Part shown: positions 8,112 to 21,201 of the stretch, piece after piece
Numbering within the stretch: the stretch's first letter is position 1
Layout: each line of letters begins with the position of its first letter
Origin: Allobosea sp. CS1GBMeth4
GTDB lineage: Bacteria; Pseudomonadota; Alphaproteobacteria; Rhizobiales; Beijerinckiaceae
Direction: 5' to 3'
Assembly (NCBI RefSeq): GCF_900185715.1
Contig: NZ_FYAS01000025.1
Location: forward strand, 124,001-188,000
DNA length: 64,000 nucleotides
The notes under the pieces: generated by a model
What the model was told of the DNA's origin: nothing
What the model saw: only the letters and a program-made list of their open reading frames with translations
The model's database searches: none
Translations under genes and position numbers: made by a program

Positions 8112-9314
8112 TCACTGCCCGTCGAACCAGGCCTTCCATTGCGGCACGGCCTTGGCGAAGGTGCCGCGATGGCTCGTGTCGCCCGTCGAGACCGCTTCGA
8201 CGCGATCGTTCCCGATGGTCTTCTGATAGGCCATCGGCAACTGACCGAGTTCGGTCCGGATCGCCTCATCGGTCTCGCCATAGAAGGTCCTGACCGGCGT
8301 CTTTACCACCCAGCGATAGGCCTGCGCGGCCGCCACGAGCCGGCCATAGGCCGAGTTCGCGAAGAACTGCGGGTCGAAATACTCGGGGCGGATGATCTTG
8401 CGGAGCTCGGTCGGCACGGCGCCGGCGTCGAAGGGCAGCCGCTCATAGGCCTTGCGCGACAGCTCGAAATAATCGTCCGTCAGCACCGAGCGGGCGAGGC
8501 CCGGCACGCCATAGTAGTTCTCGAACGAAAAGCTCGAGAGGATGAACAGGGTCGGCACCCAGCTCGCATCGATCTTCCGAGGGAAGTTGAGGAAGCCGTT
8601 CAGGGCGACGAAGACGTCGGCGGGCGCGCTGGCCGTGACGGCCGCCTGCACCGGAACGCCGGCGCTCTCCAGTTTTTCGAGCATGGCGAGCGTCACGAAG
8701 CCGCCCTGCGACCAGCCGCTCAGGAAGAGCTTCGGCGTCGTGATCCTGAGATCCGCCAGCACGGCCCGGGCCGCCATCAGCATGTCGTAGGTCGCCTGCT
8801 GGTGGCTGCCCTTGACCATGTACCCTTCCGGCTCCGCGGATCCGCCCAGGCCGAAATAGTCGGCGCCGACGACGACGTAGCCCTGGCCGGCGAACTGGGC
8901 GAGCATGAGCTGCGTCTCGGGCGACTGCTCGGGGAAGGAAGGGACCTCCTGCTTTCCGTAGACCGTCCCGTGCTGGTAGGACACCATCGGAAAGCTCGCC
9001 CCACCGGTATCGGGAACGGCCACCAGCCCCGTCGCGACAGTCGGCCTGTTGCCGCGCTCGGGAATGACCGAGGGGTAGCTCACCCGGTAGAGCCTGACGG
9101 CGTTCCGCGCCGGGCTGTAGGTCACCGTGATGCCGGCGAATTTCGGGGTGTCGACCGTCAGGATGCGGTTGAGCTGGTCGACGTCCCAGCGCGCCAGGAA
9201 TTCGTAGTGCACGCCCGACGCGACACGGATCGGGGCTGCCGGCGCCTGGGCCATGGCGGCCCTCGGCAAGGCTGCGAGGGCGATGGCAACCAGCGCGAGG
9301 ATGCGGATCAGCAC
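8112..9314 (-). CDS. Secreted alpha/beta hydrolase (secretory-lipase-like)
   Basis: Predicted periplasmic or secreted esterase/lipase of 400 residues. From GTG at 9314 the product begins with a clear signal peptide (VLIRILALVAIALAALPRAAMAQ). The nucleophile is Ser in the GxSxG motif LSGWSQGGFVT; the acid is likely Asp in FYGETDEAI and the base His in GDTSHRGTF. The HG oxyanion motif is in MVSYQHGTVYGK. The GTG has GGGAGA 9 bases upstream; a longer form from ATG 9359 cannot be excluded. Substrate unknown. It stands divergent to the macA-like gene, with 223 bases between them. Confidence 0.8.
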   Translation of the reverse strand: MLIRILALVAIALAALPRAAMAQAPAAPIRVASGVHYEFLARWDVDQLNRILTVDTPKFAGITVTYSPARNAVRLYRVSYPSVIPERGNRPTVATGLVAVPDTGGASFPMVSYQHGTVYGKQEVPSFPEQSPETQLMLAQFAGQGYVVVGADYFGLGGSAEPEGYMVKGSHQQATYDMLMAARAVLADLRITTPKLFLSGWSQGGFVTLAMLEKLESAGVPVQAAVTASAPADVFVALNGFLNFPRKIDASWVPTLFILSSFSFENYYGVPGLARSVLTDDYFELSRKAYERLPFDAGAVPTELRKIIRPEYFDPQFFANSAYGRLVAAAQAYRWVVKTPVRTFYGETDEAIRTELGQLPMAYQKTIGNDRVEAVSTGDTSHRGTFAKAVPQWKAWFDGQ

Positions 9315-9537
9315 GTCGACGTCTCCCGGGGCGAGCGCCCGGCCGTCGTGACTGGGCATCCACCCCTTCTGCAGCAGCGGCGTAAAGATTGCGTGTTGGC
9401 CTGCGGCCCCGGACACCCCGTCCGAACTGCGGTTCACCGCCACATTGCCGTAAGTTAATTCGCTTATCATCCTGAATTCTGGCATGTTTCGCGGCATGGG
9501 ATCGCGTGTCCGCGGCCGGCCGCGAAGGGAGCAGACC

Positions 9538-11205
9538 TTGCGAAAATGGCTGATCATCGCCGGGCTCGGGGCCGCGGCCGTCGCAAGCGGCTACTGGGCG
9601 CTGCGGCCGACCGGCGGCGCCGCCAGCGACGCGGCCTATCGCACCGCTGCGATCGATCGTGGCCGGATCACCGCCTCGGTGCGCGCCACCGGCACCCTGA
9701 CGCCGGTCACCACCGTGCTGGTCGGCTCGCAGCTCTCCGGCCAGATCGTCGAGATCCTCGCCGACTACAATTCGCAGGTGAAGGCCGGCCAGATCGTGGC
9801 GCGCCTCAACAGCGACCAGATCAGGACCCGGCGCGACGCCGCCGCCGCCGATCTCCAGCAGGCCAGGGCCGACCTCCTCGTCAAGCGCGCCCAGCTCGAC
9901 CGGGCCGGGGCGGCGCGCAGCAAGGCCAATTCGACGCTCAAGGACCTCGAGGCCCAGCGCGACCGCACGCGCGCCCAGCTCGCCGACGCCCGCCGCACCT
10001 TCGAGCGCCAGAACGAACTGTTCTCGCGCGGGGCCGGCGCGCAGCAGGCGCTCGACAGCGCCCGCACCCAGGTCGACATCCAGACGGCGGCGCTCGCCTC
10101 GAACGAGGCCCAGATCGCCTCGCTCCAGGCGGAGATGGGCGGGCTCGACGCCGATATCCTCCTCGCCCAGGGCCAGCTCCAGTCCGGCGAGGCCGCGATC
10201 GCCCAGCGCGACGCCAGGCTCAAGGACATCCTGATCGATCTCGAGCGCACCGACATCCGCTCCCCGGTCGACGGCGTCGTGGTCCAGCGCCAGGTCGATC
10301 TCGGCCAGACGGTCGCCGCCTCGCTGTCGGCCCCGACCCTGTTCCAGATCGCCCAGGACCTGCGCACCATCGACATCTACGCCAATATCGACGAGGCCGA
10401 TGTCGGCCGCCTCAAGGTCGGCCAGGAGGTCTCGTTCAGCGTCAACGCCTATCCGAACCGCACCTTCCAGGGGAAGGTGCAGATGGTGCGCCTCGGCGCC
10501 CAGACCATCCAGAACGTCGTCACCTATACCGGCGTCGTGCGCGTCGAGAACGGTGACCTCGCTCTGCTGCCGGGCATGACCGCCAATCTCCAGATCGTCA
10601 CCGACGACCGGCGCGACGTGCTGCGCGTGCCCAATGCGGCGCTGCGCTTCCGCCCGCTCGGCGGGCCGGCCGCCCTGCCCGCCCCGGCTCCGGCCGCGGG
10701 CGCGGGCGGAGGCATGGCCGGCGGCGGCCGCGCCGCGGGCGCGCTGCGCGAGCGCATCGAGGCGGAGGTCCGGCCGACGCCGGAGCAGAAGCAGGCGATC
10801 GCGGCGATCATGGCCGAGCAGCGTGCAGGCAGCCGCCAGGTCGCGGCCGGGCTGTCGGAGGAGGAGCGCCGCGTCGCCCTTCGCGCCGCCCGCGCCGAGT
10901 TGCGCGGCAGGATCGCCGCCGTGCTCGACCCCGAGCGCCGCGCCAAATTCGAGGCGCTGATGCAGGAGAGCCGGCCCGCGGTTCAGTCCGAGGCGGTGCC
11001 CGGCCGCGTCTATGTCCTCGACGGCGAGGGCCAGCCCCGGTCGGTCGCGGTCAGGCTCGGCCCGAGCGATGGCGCCTTCACCCAGGTTCTGCCGGGAGCC
11101 GAGATCGCCGAGGGGACCCAGGTCGTGGTCGGCGGCGGCCCGCGCAGTGCCGAGCCCGCGCCGGCCGGCCGCGGGCCGGCTCCGCGCGGGCCAAGGCTGT
11201 TCTGA
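9538..11205 (+). CDS. macA: MacA-like periplasmic adaptor (HlyD family) with a CpxP/LTxxQ-like helical insert
   Basis: Membrane-fusion subunit that links a MacB-type ABC transporter to an outer-membrane channel. Order: one N-terminal membrane anchor (WLIIAGLGAAAVASGYWAL), biotinyl-lipoyl-like halves (VLVGSQLSGQIVEIL and IRSPVDGVVVQRQVDLG), a long coiled-coil hairpin at about 95-240, then a beta-barrel. Between barrel and the last strand domain, residues about 380-480 form an Ala/Gly/Pro linker plus charged helices with PTPEQKQAI and LDPERRAKFEAL, which look like the LTxxQ repeats of Spy/CpxP. I chose TTG 9538 (AAGGGAG site upstream); ATG 9484 is an alternative. 555 residues is longer than typical MacA (about 370-400). 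Confidence 0.85.
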   Translation: MRKWLIIAGLGAAAVASGYWALRPTGGAASDAAYRTAAIDRGRITASVRATGTLTPVTTVLVGSQLSGQIVEILADYNSQVKAGQIVARLNSDQIRTRRDAAAADLQQARADLLVKRAQLDRAGAARSKANSTLKDLEAQRDRTRAQLADARRTFERQNELFSRGAGAQQALDSARTQVDIQTAALASNEAQIASLQAEMGGLDADILLAQGQLQSGEAAIAQRDARLKDILIDLERTDIRSPVDGVVVQRQVDLGQTVAASLSAPTLFQIAQDLRTIDIYANIDEADVGRLKVGQEVSFSVNAYPNRTFQGKVQMVRLGAQTIQNVVTYTGVVRVENGDLALLPGMTANLQIVTDDRRDVLRVPNAALRFRPLGGPAALPAPAPAAGAGGGMAGGGRAAGALRERIEAEVRPTPEQKQAIAAIMAEQRAGSRQVAAGLSEEERRVALRAARAELRGRIAAVLDPERRAKFEALMQESRPAVQSEAVPGRVYVLDGEGQPRSVAVRLGPSDGAFTQVLPGAEIAEGTQVVVGGGPRSAEPAPAGRGPAPRGPRLF

Positions 11206-11256
11206 GGGTGCGGGTGATGAAGCGCTCATCCGCAGACAAGAACAAGCGCGGCATCT

Positions 11257-11276
11257 CCTCTCCCGGATGGGAGAGG
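11257..11276. repeat. Palindromic hairpin between macA and macB genes
   Basis: CCTCTCCC and GGGAGAGG form a perfect 8-bp stem around GGAT, followed by a G-rich stretch. No T run follows, so it is not an obvious terminator. It lies in the 151-base gap between the adaptor and the ATPase gene and may stabilise or attenuate the operon transcript. Confidence 0.5.
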
Positions 11277-11356
11277 GGTAGGGGTGAGGGCCCGCCGCGG
11301 ATCATTGTGGCGCAGCGGCAGCCGCAGCACTCCCGCCGTGACAGGGCAGGCGCGCC

Positions 11357-12102
11357 ATGCCCCTGATCGAGGTGCGCGATCTCTCGCGGGTCTATGACCT
11401 CGATTCCGGCCGCGTCACCGCGCTCGGCGGGGTTTCGCTCGAGATCGAGGCCGGCGAGCTCGTCGCGGTGATGGGTCCGTCCGGCTCGGGCAAGTCGACC
11501 TTCATGAACCTGATCGGCTGCCTCGACCGGCCGACCGGCGGCCACTACCGCCTCGACGGCGTCGCGGTCGAGACGCTCTCCGGCGACGGCCTCGCCGCCT
11601 TGCGCAACCGCAAGCTCGGCTTCGTCTTCCAGCAGTTCAACCTGCTGCCGCGCGTCGATGCCTGCGCCAATGTCGAATTGCCCATGGTCTATGCCGGGCT
11701 CGACGGCCGGACGCGGCGCGAGCGCGCGCTCGCCGCCCTCGCCCGGGTCGGCCTGGCCGAGCGCGCCCATCACCGGCCGATGCAGCTCTCCGGCGGCCAG
11801 CAGCAGCGCGTCGCCATCGCCCGCGCGCTGGTCAACCAGCCGCGCCTGCTCCTCGCCGACGAGCCGACCGGCGCGCTCGACAGCCGCACCGCGCTGGAGA
11901 TCCTCGCTTTGTTCCAGGACCTCAACCGCGAGGGCGTCACCGTCGTTCTGGTGACGCATGACGCCGAGGTCGCCCGCCATGCCCGCCGCGTCGTGCGCTT
12001 CCGCGACGGCCATGTCATCGCCGACGCCCGTCAGGCGCCGGCCGATGCGCGCGCCGCGCTCGCGGCGCACGACGCCGCCGCGCCCCTGACGGAGGCCGCC
12101 GA

Positions 12103-12106
<4 letters not shown>
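11357..12106 (+). CDS. MacB-type ABC transporter ATPase subunit
   Basis: ATPase of 249 residues of the LolD/MacB group, powering a tripartite exporter. Walker A is GPSGSGKST (about residue 41-49), the Q-loop is in [11 protein letters not shown], the signature is [15 protein letters not shown], Walker B is [13 protein letters not shown] and the switch His is in [11 protein letters not shown]. The protein ends after an Ala-rich tail, so ATPase and permease are separate chains here, unlike the fused MacB of E. coli. The stop overlaps the permease start (ATGA). Confidence 0.93.
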
Positions 12107-13335
<1,229 letters not shown>

Positions 13336-13417
13336 GTCCGGCCCCGCCAAGCCTTCGTTAACGTCTGCGAAATTACCATGGGGGAGCGCTGCTCCCGCCG
13401 CACGAACCTCCTTGCCC

Positions 13418-14374
13418 ATGCCGCTCTCCGACGCCGAAGCCAGACGCCTCTACGACCAGGCCGCGCTGATGGCATGCATCGGCGCCTGGGAATGCCGGCT
13501 GGCGGATGCGCGCCTGAGCTGGACCGACGGCATCTACGACCTGTTCGGCCTGCCGCGAGGCGCGGCGATCCACCGGCCCTCGATCGTCGACCTCTACCAT
13601 GACGAGTCCCGCGCCGAGATGGAGCATCTGCGCAAGCGGCTGATCGCCAGCGGCCAGGGCTTCGTCATGGACGCCCGCATCCGCACCGCCGCCGGCAGTG
13701 AGCGCTGGATGCGCCTCTCCGCCGCCGTCACCCACGAGCGCGGCCGGCCGGTCCGCATCCACGGCGCCAAGCAGGACATCACCGGCGAGAAGGACATGTG
13801 GATGGGGCTGCGCCGGCTCGCCTACAGCGACCCGCTGACCGGCCTCGCCAACCGCCGCGCCTTCGAGATGCAGCTCTCCGAGCTGCGCCGCCACGCCGGC
13901 GACGGCTGCGCGCTCGGCGTCCTCGCCATCGTCGATCTCGACAACCTCAAGCCGATCAACGACCGCCTCGGCCATGCCGCCGGCGACGAATGCCTGCGCC
14001 AGATCGCCATGCGGCTGGAAACCGCGCTGAGCGACGCCGCGATCATCGCCCGCATCGGTGGCGACGAGTTCGGCCTCCTGCTCTGCTCCGCCGCTGGCCG
14101 GCCCTATCTGCTCCACCGGCTGGGCGAGGCACGCGAGGCGCTGGCGCGCCCGGTGGCCTGGCGCGGGACCTCGATCGAGATCAGCGCCTCGATCGGCGCC
14201 ACTGTCCTGCGCCCGGGACTGCTGCACGATCCCGAGCGCCGCTTCGCCGAGGCGGATTCGGCGCTCTATGTCGCCAAGGCCGCGGGCCGCAACTGCCTGC
14301 GCCTGTTCGGCGATCCGGTGGAGGCCGAGGCGGCGACGGAGGACGCCGGACCCAGGGCGGAGCACGCCCGGTAG
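13418..14374 (+). CDS. PAS-GGDEF diguanylate cyclase
   Basis: Predicted cytoplasmic enzyme making cyclic di-GMP, 318 residues from ATG 13418. A PAS domain covers about 15-120 (GAWECRLADARLSWTDGIYDLFGL, with the PAC end at VRIHGAKQDITGEKD). The GGDEF domain starts at DPLTGLANRRAFE and holds the active-site GGDEF in ARIGGDEFGLL, and the metal-site Asp in VDLDNLKPIND. The nine residues before GGDEF do not contain the RxxD inhibitory site, so product inhibition through that site is not expected. Monocistronic. The ligand of the PAS domain is unknown. Confidence 0.9.
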   Translation: MPLSDAEARRLYDQAALMACIGAWECRLADARLSWTDGIYDLFGLPRGAAIHRPSIVDLYHDESRAEMEHLRKRLIASGQGFVMDARIRTAAGSERWMRLSAAVTHERGRPVRIHGAKQDITGEKDMWMGLRRLAYSDPLTGLANRRAFEMQLSELRRHAGDGCALGVLAIVDLDNLKPINDRLGHAAGDECLRQIAMRLETALSDAAIIARIGGDEFGLLLCSAAGRPYLLHRLGEAREALARPVAWRGTSIEISASIGATVLRPGLLHDPERRFAEADSALYVAKAAGRNCLRLFGDPVEAEAATEDAGPRAEHAR

Positions 14375-14550
14375 GCCGGCTCACACGCCGGCCCGGGCCG
14401 AGGCGTTCGTACCTCGCCCATCCGGCCGACGATCGAGCCGGCCCCGACGTGGCGCCAAAAAAACGCCCCGCCCTGTCGGAACGCTCGCCCTTCCATCGTC
14501 CTCGGCAGGACGGCCATGATCCGGCCGAGGACGCAACGAGGAGCACGGCG

Positions 14551-15021
14551 ATGAAAGTCACCCAGAATCTCTGGTTCGAGAAGGACATGGAGGCTGCGAT
14601 CGGCCTCTACACCTCGCTGATCCCGGATTCGGCGCTGGAATGGACCAGCGCCCTGCCGGCGGAATCGCCGAGCGGCCCGGCCGGCAGCGTCAGGATCGCC
14701 TCCTTCACCATCGGCGGCCAGCGCTACCAGGCCTTCGAGGCCGCGCGTTCCGACGCCTTCAACCACACCTTCTCGATCGTGGTCGAATGCGAGACGCAGG
14801 CCGAGATCGACCGGCTCTGGGACGCGCTTGGCGAGGGAGGGAGGTTCGAGCAGTGCGGCTGGCTCAAGGATCGTTGGGGCCTGTCCTGGCAGATCACCCC
14901 CAAGCGCCTCGGCGAATTGATCCGCGATCCCGACCGTACCAAGGCCAGGCGCGTCGCCGAGGCGATGCTGACGATGGTCAAGCTCGACCTCGGCGGGCTG
15001 GAAGCCGCGGCGAAGGGCTAA
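14551..15021 (+). CDS. VOC-superfamily protein (PhnB / 3-demethylubiquinone methyltransferase-like fold)
   Basis: Protein of 156 residues of the glyoxalase/VOC fold, close to the PhnB-like group. Typical features are QNLWFEKDMEAAIGLYTSLIP at the start, FTIGGQRYQAFEA, and GWLKDRWGLSWQITPKRLGELI, which is a hallmark of this group. ATG at 14551 follows AACGAGGAG. Enzyme activity is not known; members are often misnamed as ubiquinone methyltransferases. The preceding 175 bases hold GC-rich inverted repeats but no gene. Confidence 0.85.
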   Translation: MKVTQNLWFEKDMEAAIGLYTSLIPDSALEWTSALPAESPSGPAGSVRIASFTIGGQRYQAFEAARSDAFNHTFSIVVECETQAEIDRLWDALGEGGRFEQCGWLKDRWGLSWQITPKRLGELIRDPDRTKARRVAEAMLTMVKLDLGGLEAAAKG

Positions 15022-15078
15022 AGCCATTCCAGCGAAAGTGCGAAGCGGTTTCGCGTCCGGAATTGCGTCAAAGAAATC

Positions 15079-15444
15079 TCAGGCGGCTGCGGCCGCCTGT
15101 CCCATGCGCGCCTTCAGGCGCGCGCCGACCGCGACGATCGCCTCGATCGCCGGCATCAGCTCGAGACCGAGCTCGGTCAGCCTGTATTCGGTCGAGGGCG
15201 GCGAACTCGGCATGACGCGCCGCTCGACGACCCCCTTGCTCTCCAGATCGCGCAATCGCTCGCTCAGCATCTTCGCCGAGATCAGCGGCATGTCGTGGCG
15301 CAGCTCGCCGAAGCGGCGCGGCCCGGCGCTCAGATACCAGATCACGTTCGGCGTCCAGGCCTTGCCGAGCAGCTGCATGCAGGTGCCGACCGCGCAGGTC
15401 GGCGGCGGATTCTTCGCCCGATTCTTTCGTATTTTCAGAGCCAT
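15079..15444 (-). CDS. HxlR-family transcriptional regulator
   Basis: Winged-helix regulator of 121 residues. The family core is seen as LLGKAWTPNVIWYLSAGPRRFGELRH, MLSERLRDLESKGVVERR and the wing PPSTEYRLTELG. Two cysteines near the N-terminus (PTCAVGTCMQ) are placed where redox- or electrophile-sensing HxlR members such as YodB and HypR have their reactive Cys. It is divergent from the glutathione transferase gene, which makes that gene its probable target. Confidence 0.88.
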   Translation of the reverse strand: MALKIRKNRAKNPPPTCAVGTCMQLLGKAWTPNVIWYLSAGPRRFGELRHDMPLISAKMLSERLRDLESKGVVERRVMPSSPPSTEYRLTELGLELMPAIEAIVAVGARLKARMGQAAAAA

Positions 15445-15565
15445 GAGGCGAATTGTCCGGTTACCGGATGGATACCGGAAAATTCAACTACCATAAGTTA
15501 CTCGGTATACAAAAGTTATCTCGTCTCCTAGCTCTGGCGACCCGCCAACCAAGAGACGGATCACC
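15445..15565. promoter_or_regulatory. Divergent control region of the HxlR and GST genes
   Basis: This AT-rich gap carries two near-identical blocks, ATAAGTTACTCG and AAAAGTTATCTCG, between about 15492 and 15524, and TACCGG repeated at about 15461-15478. These are plausible HxlR-binding or promoter elements. The assignment is by position only. Confidence 0.4.
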
Positions 15566-16177
15566 ATGAAACTGTTCTACGCCCCGGGCGCATGCTCGCT
15601 TTCGCCTCATATCGCCCTGCGCGAGGCCGGCCTGCCCTTCACGCTGGAAAAGGTCGACACCAGGACCAAGACAACGGAAAGCGGCGCCGACTTTTACGCC
15701 ATCAATCCCCGCGGCTACGTGCCGGCCCTGCAACTCGACGACGGGGCGGTGCTGACCGAAGGAGCGGCGATCGTCCAGTATGTCGCCGACCTCAATCCCG
15801 AGGCCGGCCTCGCGCCCGAACCGGCGACGCTCGCTCGCGCCCGCTTGCAGGAAGAGCTCAACTTCGTCTCGTCCGAGTTGCACAAGGGCTTCGCCCCGCT
15901 GTTCAACGCCGCCGACAGCGACGGAAACAAGGAGGCGGCCAGGGAGAAGCTGGCGCGCCGCTTCGATGATGTCGAGGCGAAGCTCGCCGACGGCCGCCCC
16001 CATCTGCTGGGCGAGCGCTTCAGCGTCGCTGACGGCTATCTCTTCACAGTGGCGAACTGGGGTGGCCATGTCGGCTTCCCGCTCGACCGCTGGCCGAAGG
16101 TGCAGGCCTTCATGGAACGGATCGCCACCCGCGCCACGGTCCGGGACGCGATGCGCGCCGAGGGGCTGATCCCGTGA
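15566..16177 (+). CDS. gstA: Glutathione S-transferase, bacterial beta class
   Basis: Cytosolic detoxification enzyme of 203 residues. The N-terminal thioredoxin-like domain begins MKLFYAPGACSLSPHIAL with the beta-class cysteine (Cys10) and contains the cis-Pro motif GYVPALQLDDG and the glutathione contact LTEGAAIVQYVAD. The C-terminal all-helical domain follows from about residue 88. The stop overlaps the GTG of the next gene. The divergent HxlR-type regulator suggests induction by electrophiles. Confidence 0.93.
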   Translation: MKLFYAPGACSLSPHIALREAGLPFTLEKVDTRTKTTESGADFYAINPRGYVPALQLDDGAVLTEGAAIVQYVADLNPEAGLAPEPATLARARLQEELNFVSSELHKGFAPLFNAADSDGNKEAAREKLARRFDDVEAKLADGRPHLLGERFSVADGYLFTVANWGGHVGFPLDRWPKVQAFMERIATRATVRDAMRAEGLIP

Positions 16178-16563
16178 GCGCCGATCCGCGCTTTGCCGAG
16201 ATCGTCGCGGCGCTCGGCGACTATTTCGACGGGCTTCATCACAGCGACGCCGACAGGCTCGGTGCGCTCTTCCACCCGCAGGCGATCTACGCCTGCGGGA
16301 CGGAGGGCAGGCTGACCCACCTCACCATGGATCGGTACCTGCCGGTGGTGGCGAAGCGGCCTTCGCCCGCGAGCCGCGGCGAGCCCCGCCGCGACCGCAT
16401 CCTCTCGATCGAGTTCGCCGGGCCGGTGACCGCCCTCGCCCGCGTCGAATGCGCCATCGGCGAGAAGCGCTTCACCGACCTGCTGAGCTTCATCAGGCTC
16501 GACGGGCGCTGGCGCGTGATCGCCAAGGTGTTTCATTTCGAGCTCGGCGAAGCGGCGGCTTAG
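16174..16563 (+). CDS. NTF2-like / SnoaL-like protein
   Basis: Protein of 129 residues with the cone-shaped NTF2-like fold pattern: N-terminal helix pair (EIVAALGDYFDGLHHSDADRL), FHPQAIYACG, and the final strands FTDLLSFIRLDGRWRVIAKVFH. Such proteins are small isomerases, hydratases or binding proteins. GTG at 16174 overlaps the gst stop (GTGA), so the two are made together and may act on the same compounds. Function is not known. Confidence 0.8.
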   Translation: MSADPRFAEIVAALGDYFDGLHHSDADRLGALFHPQAIYACGTEGRLTHLTMDRYLPVVAKRPSPASRGEPRRDRILSIEFAGPVTALARVECAIGEKRFTDLLSFIRLDGRWRVIAKVFHFELGEAAA

Positions 16564-16582
16564 CGGCAGCGCCCCGCCGGCC

Positions 16583-17152
16583 TCAGCCCTTCACCGACTT
16601 CACCACCTCGGCGACGTTCTTGCCGAAGGCTTCCGCCGTCCTGAGGTCGCCGGGGATCATCTCGTCGACGCTGGCATCGGAGGGCGAGGTCACCAGCAGG
16701 CCGCTATAGCCGCCGAGATGGTTGAGGTCGTCGCGGCCATGCGCCTTGGCGTTGGACGGGTGCATGCCGCTGCCGGTCCACAGCATCTTGTGCTGCATCG
16801 CCAGGGTGATCAGGTAGGAGATCGTCGAGAACTTGTCGCCGTTCAGCGTCGCCGAATTGGTGAAGCCGGCGGCGACCTTGCCCTTCCAGTCCATCGTGTA
16901 CCAGGGCTTGCTCGAGGCGTCGGCGAATTTTTTGAACTGCCAGGACGGCCCTCCCATATAGGTCGGCGAGCCGAAGATCACGCCGTCGGCGGCCTTGATC
17001 GCCTCCCAGCCGCCCTCCGGCAGGTTGCCTTCGGCATCGATCTCGAGGACGTCGACGCTCGCCCCGGTCGCGGCGGCGCCCTTCCGGACATGCTCGGCGG
17101 CGCGCTTGGTGTGGCCGTAGCCGGAATGGAAGACGATCACGATCCTGGTCAT
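16583..17152 (-). CDS. Flavodoxin-family NAD(P)H:quinone oxidoreductase-like protein (WrbA-like)
   Basis: FMN-binding protein of 189 residues. The phosphate-binding loop is FHSGYGHTKRAAEHV right after the first strand MTRIVIV, and the second FMN loop is FGSPTYMGGPSWQFKKF, as in WrbA. Later FTNSATLNGDKFSTI and NHLGGYSGL fit the same family, although LNHLGG replaces the exact WrbA pattern. It likely reduces quinones by two electrons. ATG at 17152 is followed at once by the first beta strand. It is convergent with the NTF2-like gene, 19 bases apart. Confidence 0.85.
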   Translation of the reverse strand: MTRIVIVFHSGYGHTKRAAEHVRKGAAATGASVDVLEIDAEGNLPEGGWEAIKAADGVIFGSPTYMGGPSWQFKKFADASSKPWYTMDWKGKVAAGFTNSATLNGDKFSTISYLITLAMQHKMLWTGSGMHPSNAKAHGRDDLNHLGGYSGLLVTSPSDASVDEMIPGDLRTAEAFGKNVAEVVKSVKG

Positions 17153-17310
17153 GAGGCGCTCTCTGGCTGGATGAAGGAGTCGCAGAGACTTGCTGCGCCG
17201 CAGCGGAGCCTGCAAGCCCCCCGTCGATTGCGCTGCCGCAGAGCGGCCCTGGCGCGCCGGCAAGGTTCTGCCGGCACCGGCGCGGAGCGCGCCGGGCGAG
17301 AGGTCCGCGC

Positions 17311-21063
<3,753 letters not shown>

Positions 21064-21110
21064 CGTCACGCTTTCGTCTCGGTTCTTTGCAGCGCTGGTG
21101 GCGCCCTTCC

Positions 21111-21198
21111 CGTCATTGCGAGGAGCGGAGCGACGACGCGATCCAGAGGAACGTGGGCTCTGCCACTCCTGGATTGCTTCGCTCGGCTCGCATTGACG
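21111..21198. repeat. Palindromic intergenic repeat, copy 1
   Basis: The element starts CGTCATTGCGAGGAGCG, and ends with the reverse-complement-like CTCGCATTGACG, with GATCCAG and CTGGATTGCTTCG as inner arms. A close relative is at 37310-37404 and a short form at 45656-45685. It lies between metF and metH and would form a long imperfect hairpin in the transcript. Confidence 0.7.
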
Positions 21199-21201
21199 AA
21201 G

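Noticed and set aside
11206-11356. Terminator between the adaptor and ATPase genes of the efflux operon
   Set aside because: The hairpin at 11257-11276 lacks a T run and is followed by G-rich DNA, so termination is not supported.
13798-14550. Frame that runs through the diguanylate cyclase gene into the VOC gene, suggesting a fusion
   Set aside because: The part before 14551 is out of frame with the real GGDEF protein and Arg-rich; the VOC gene has its own ATG and ribosome site.
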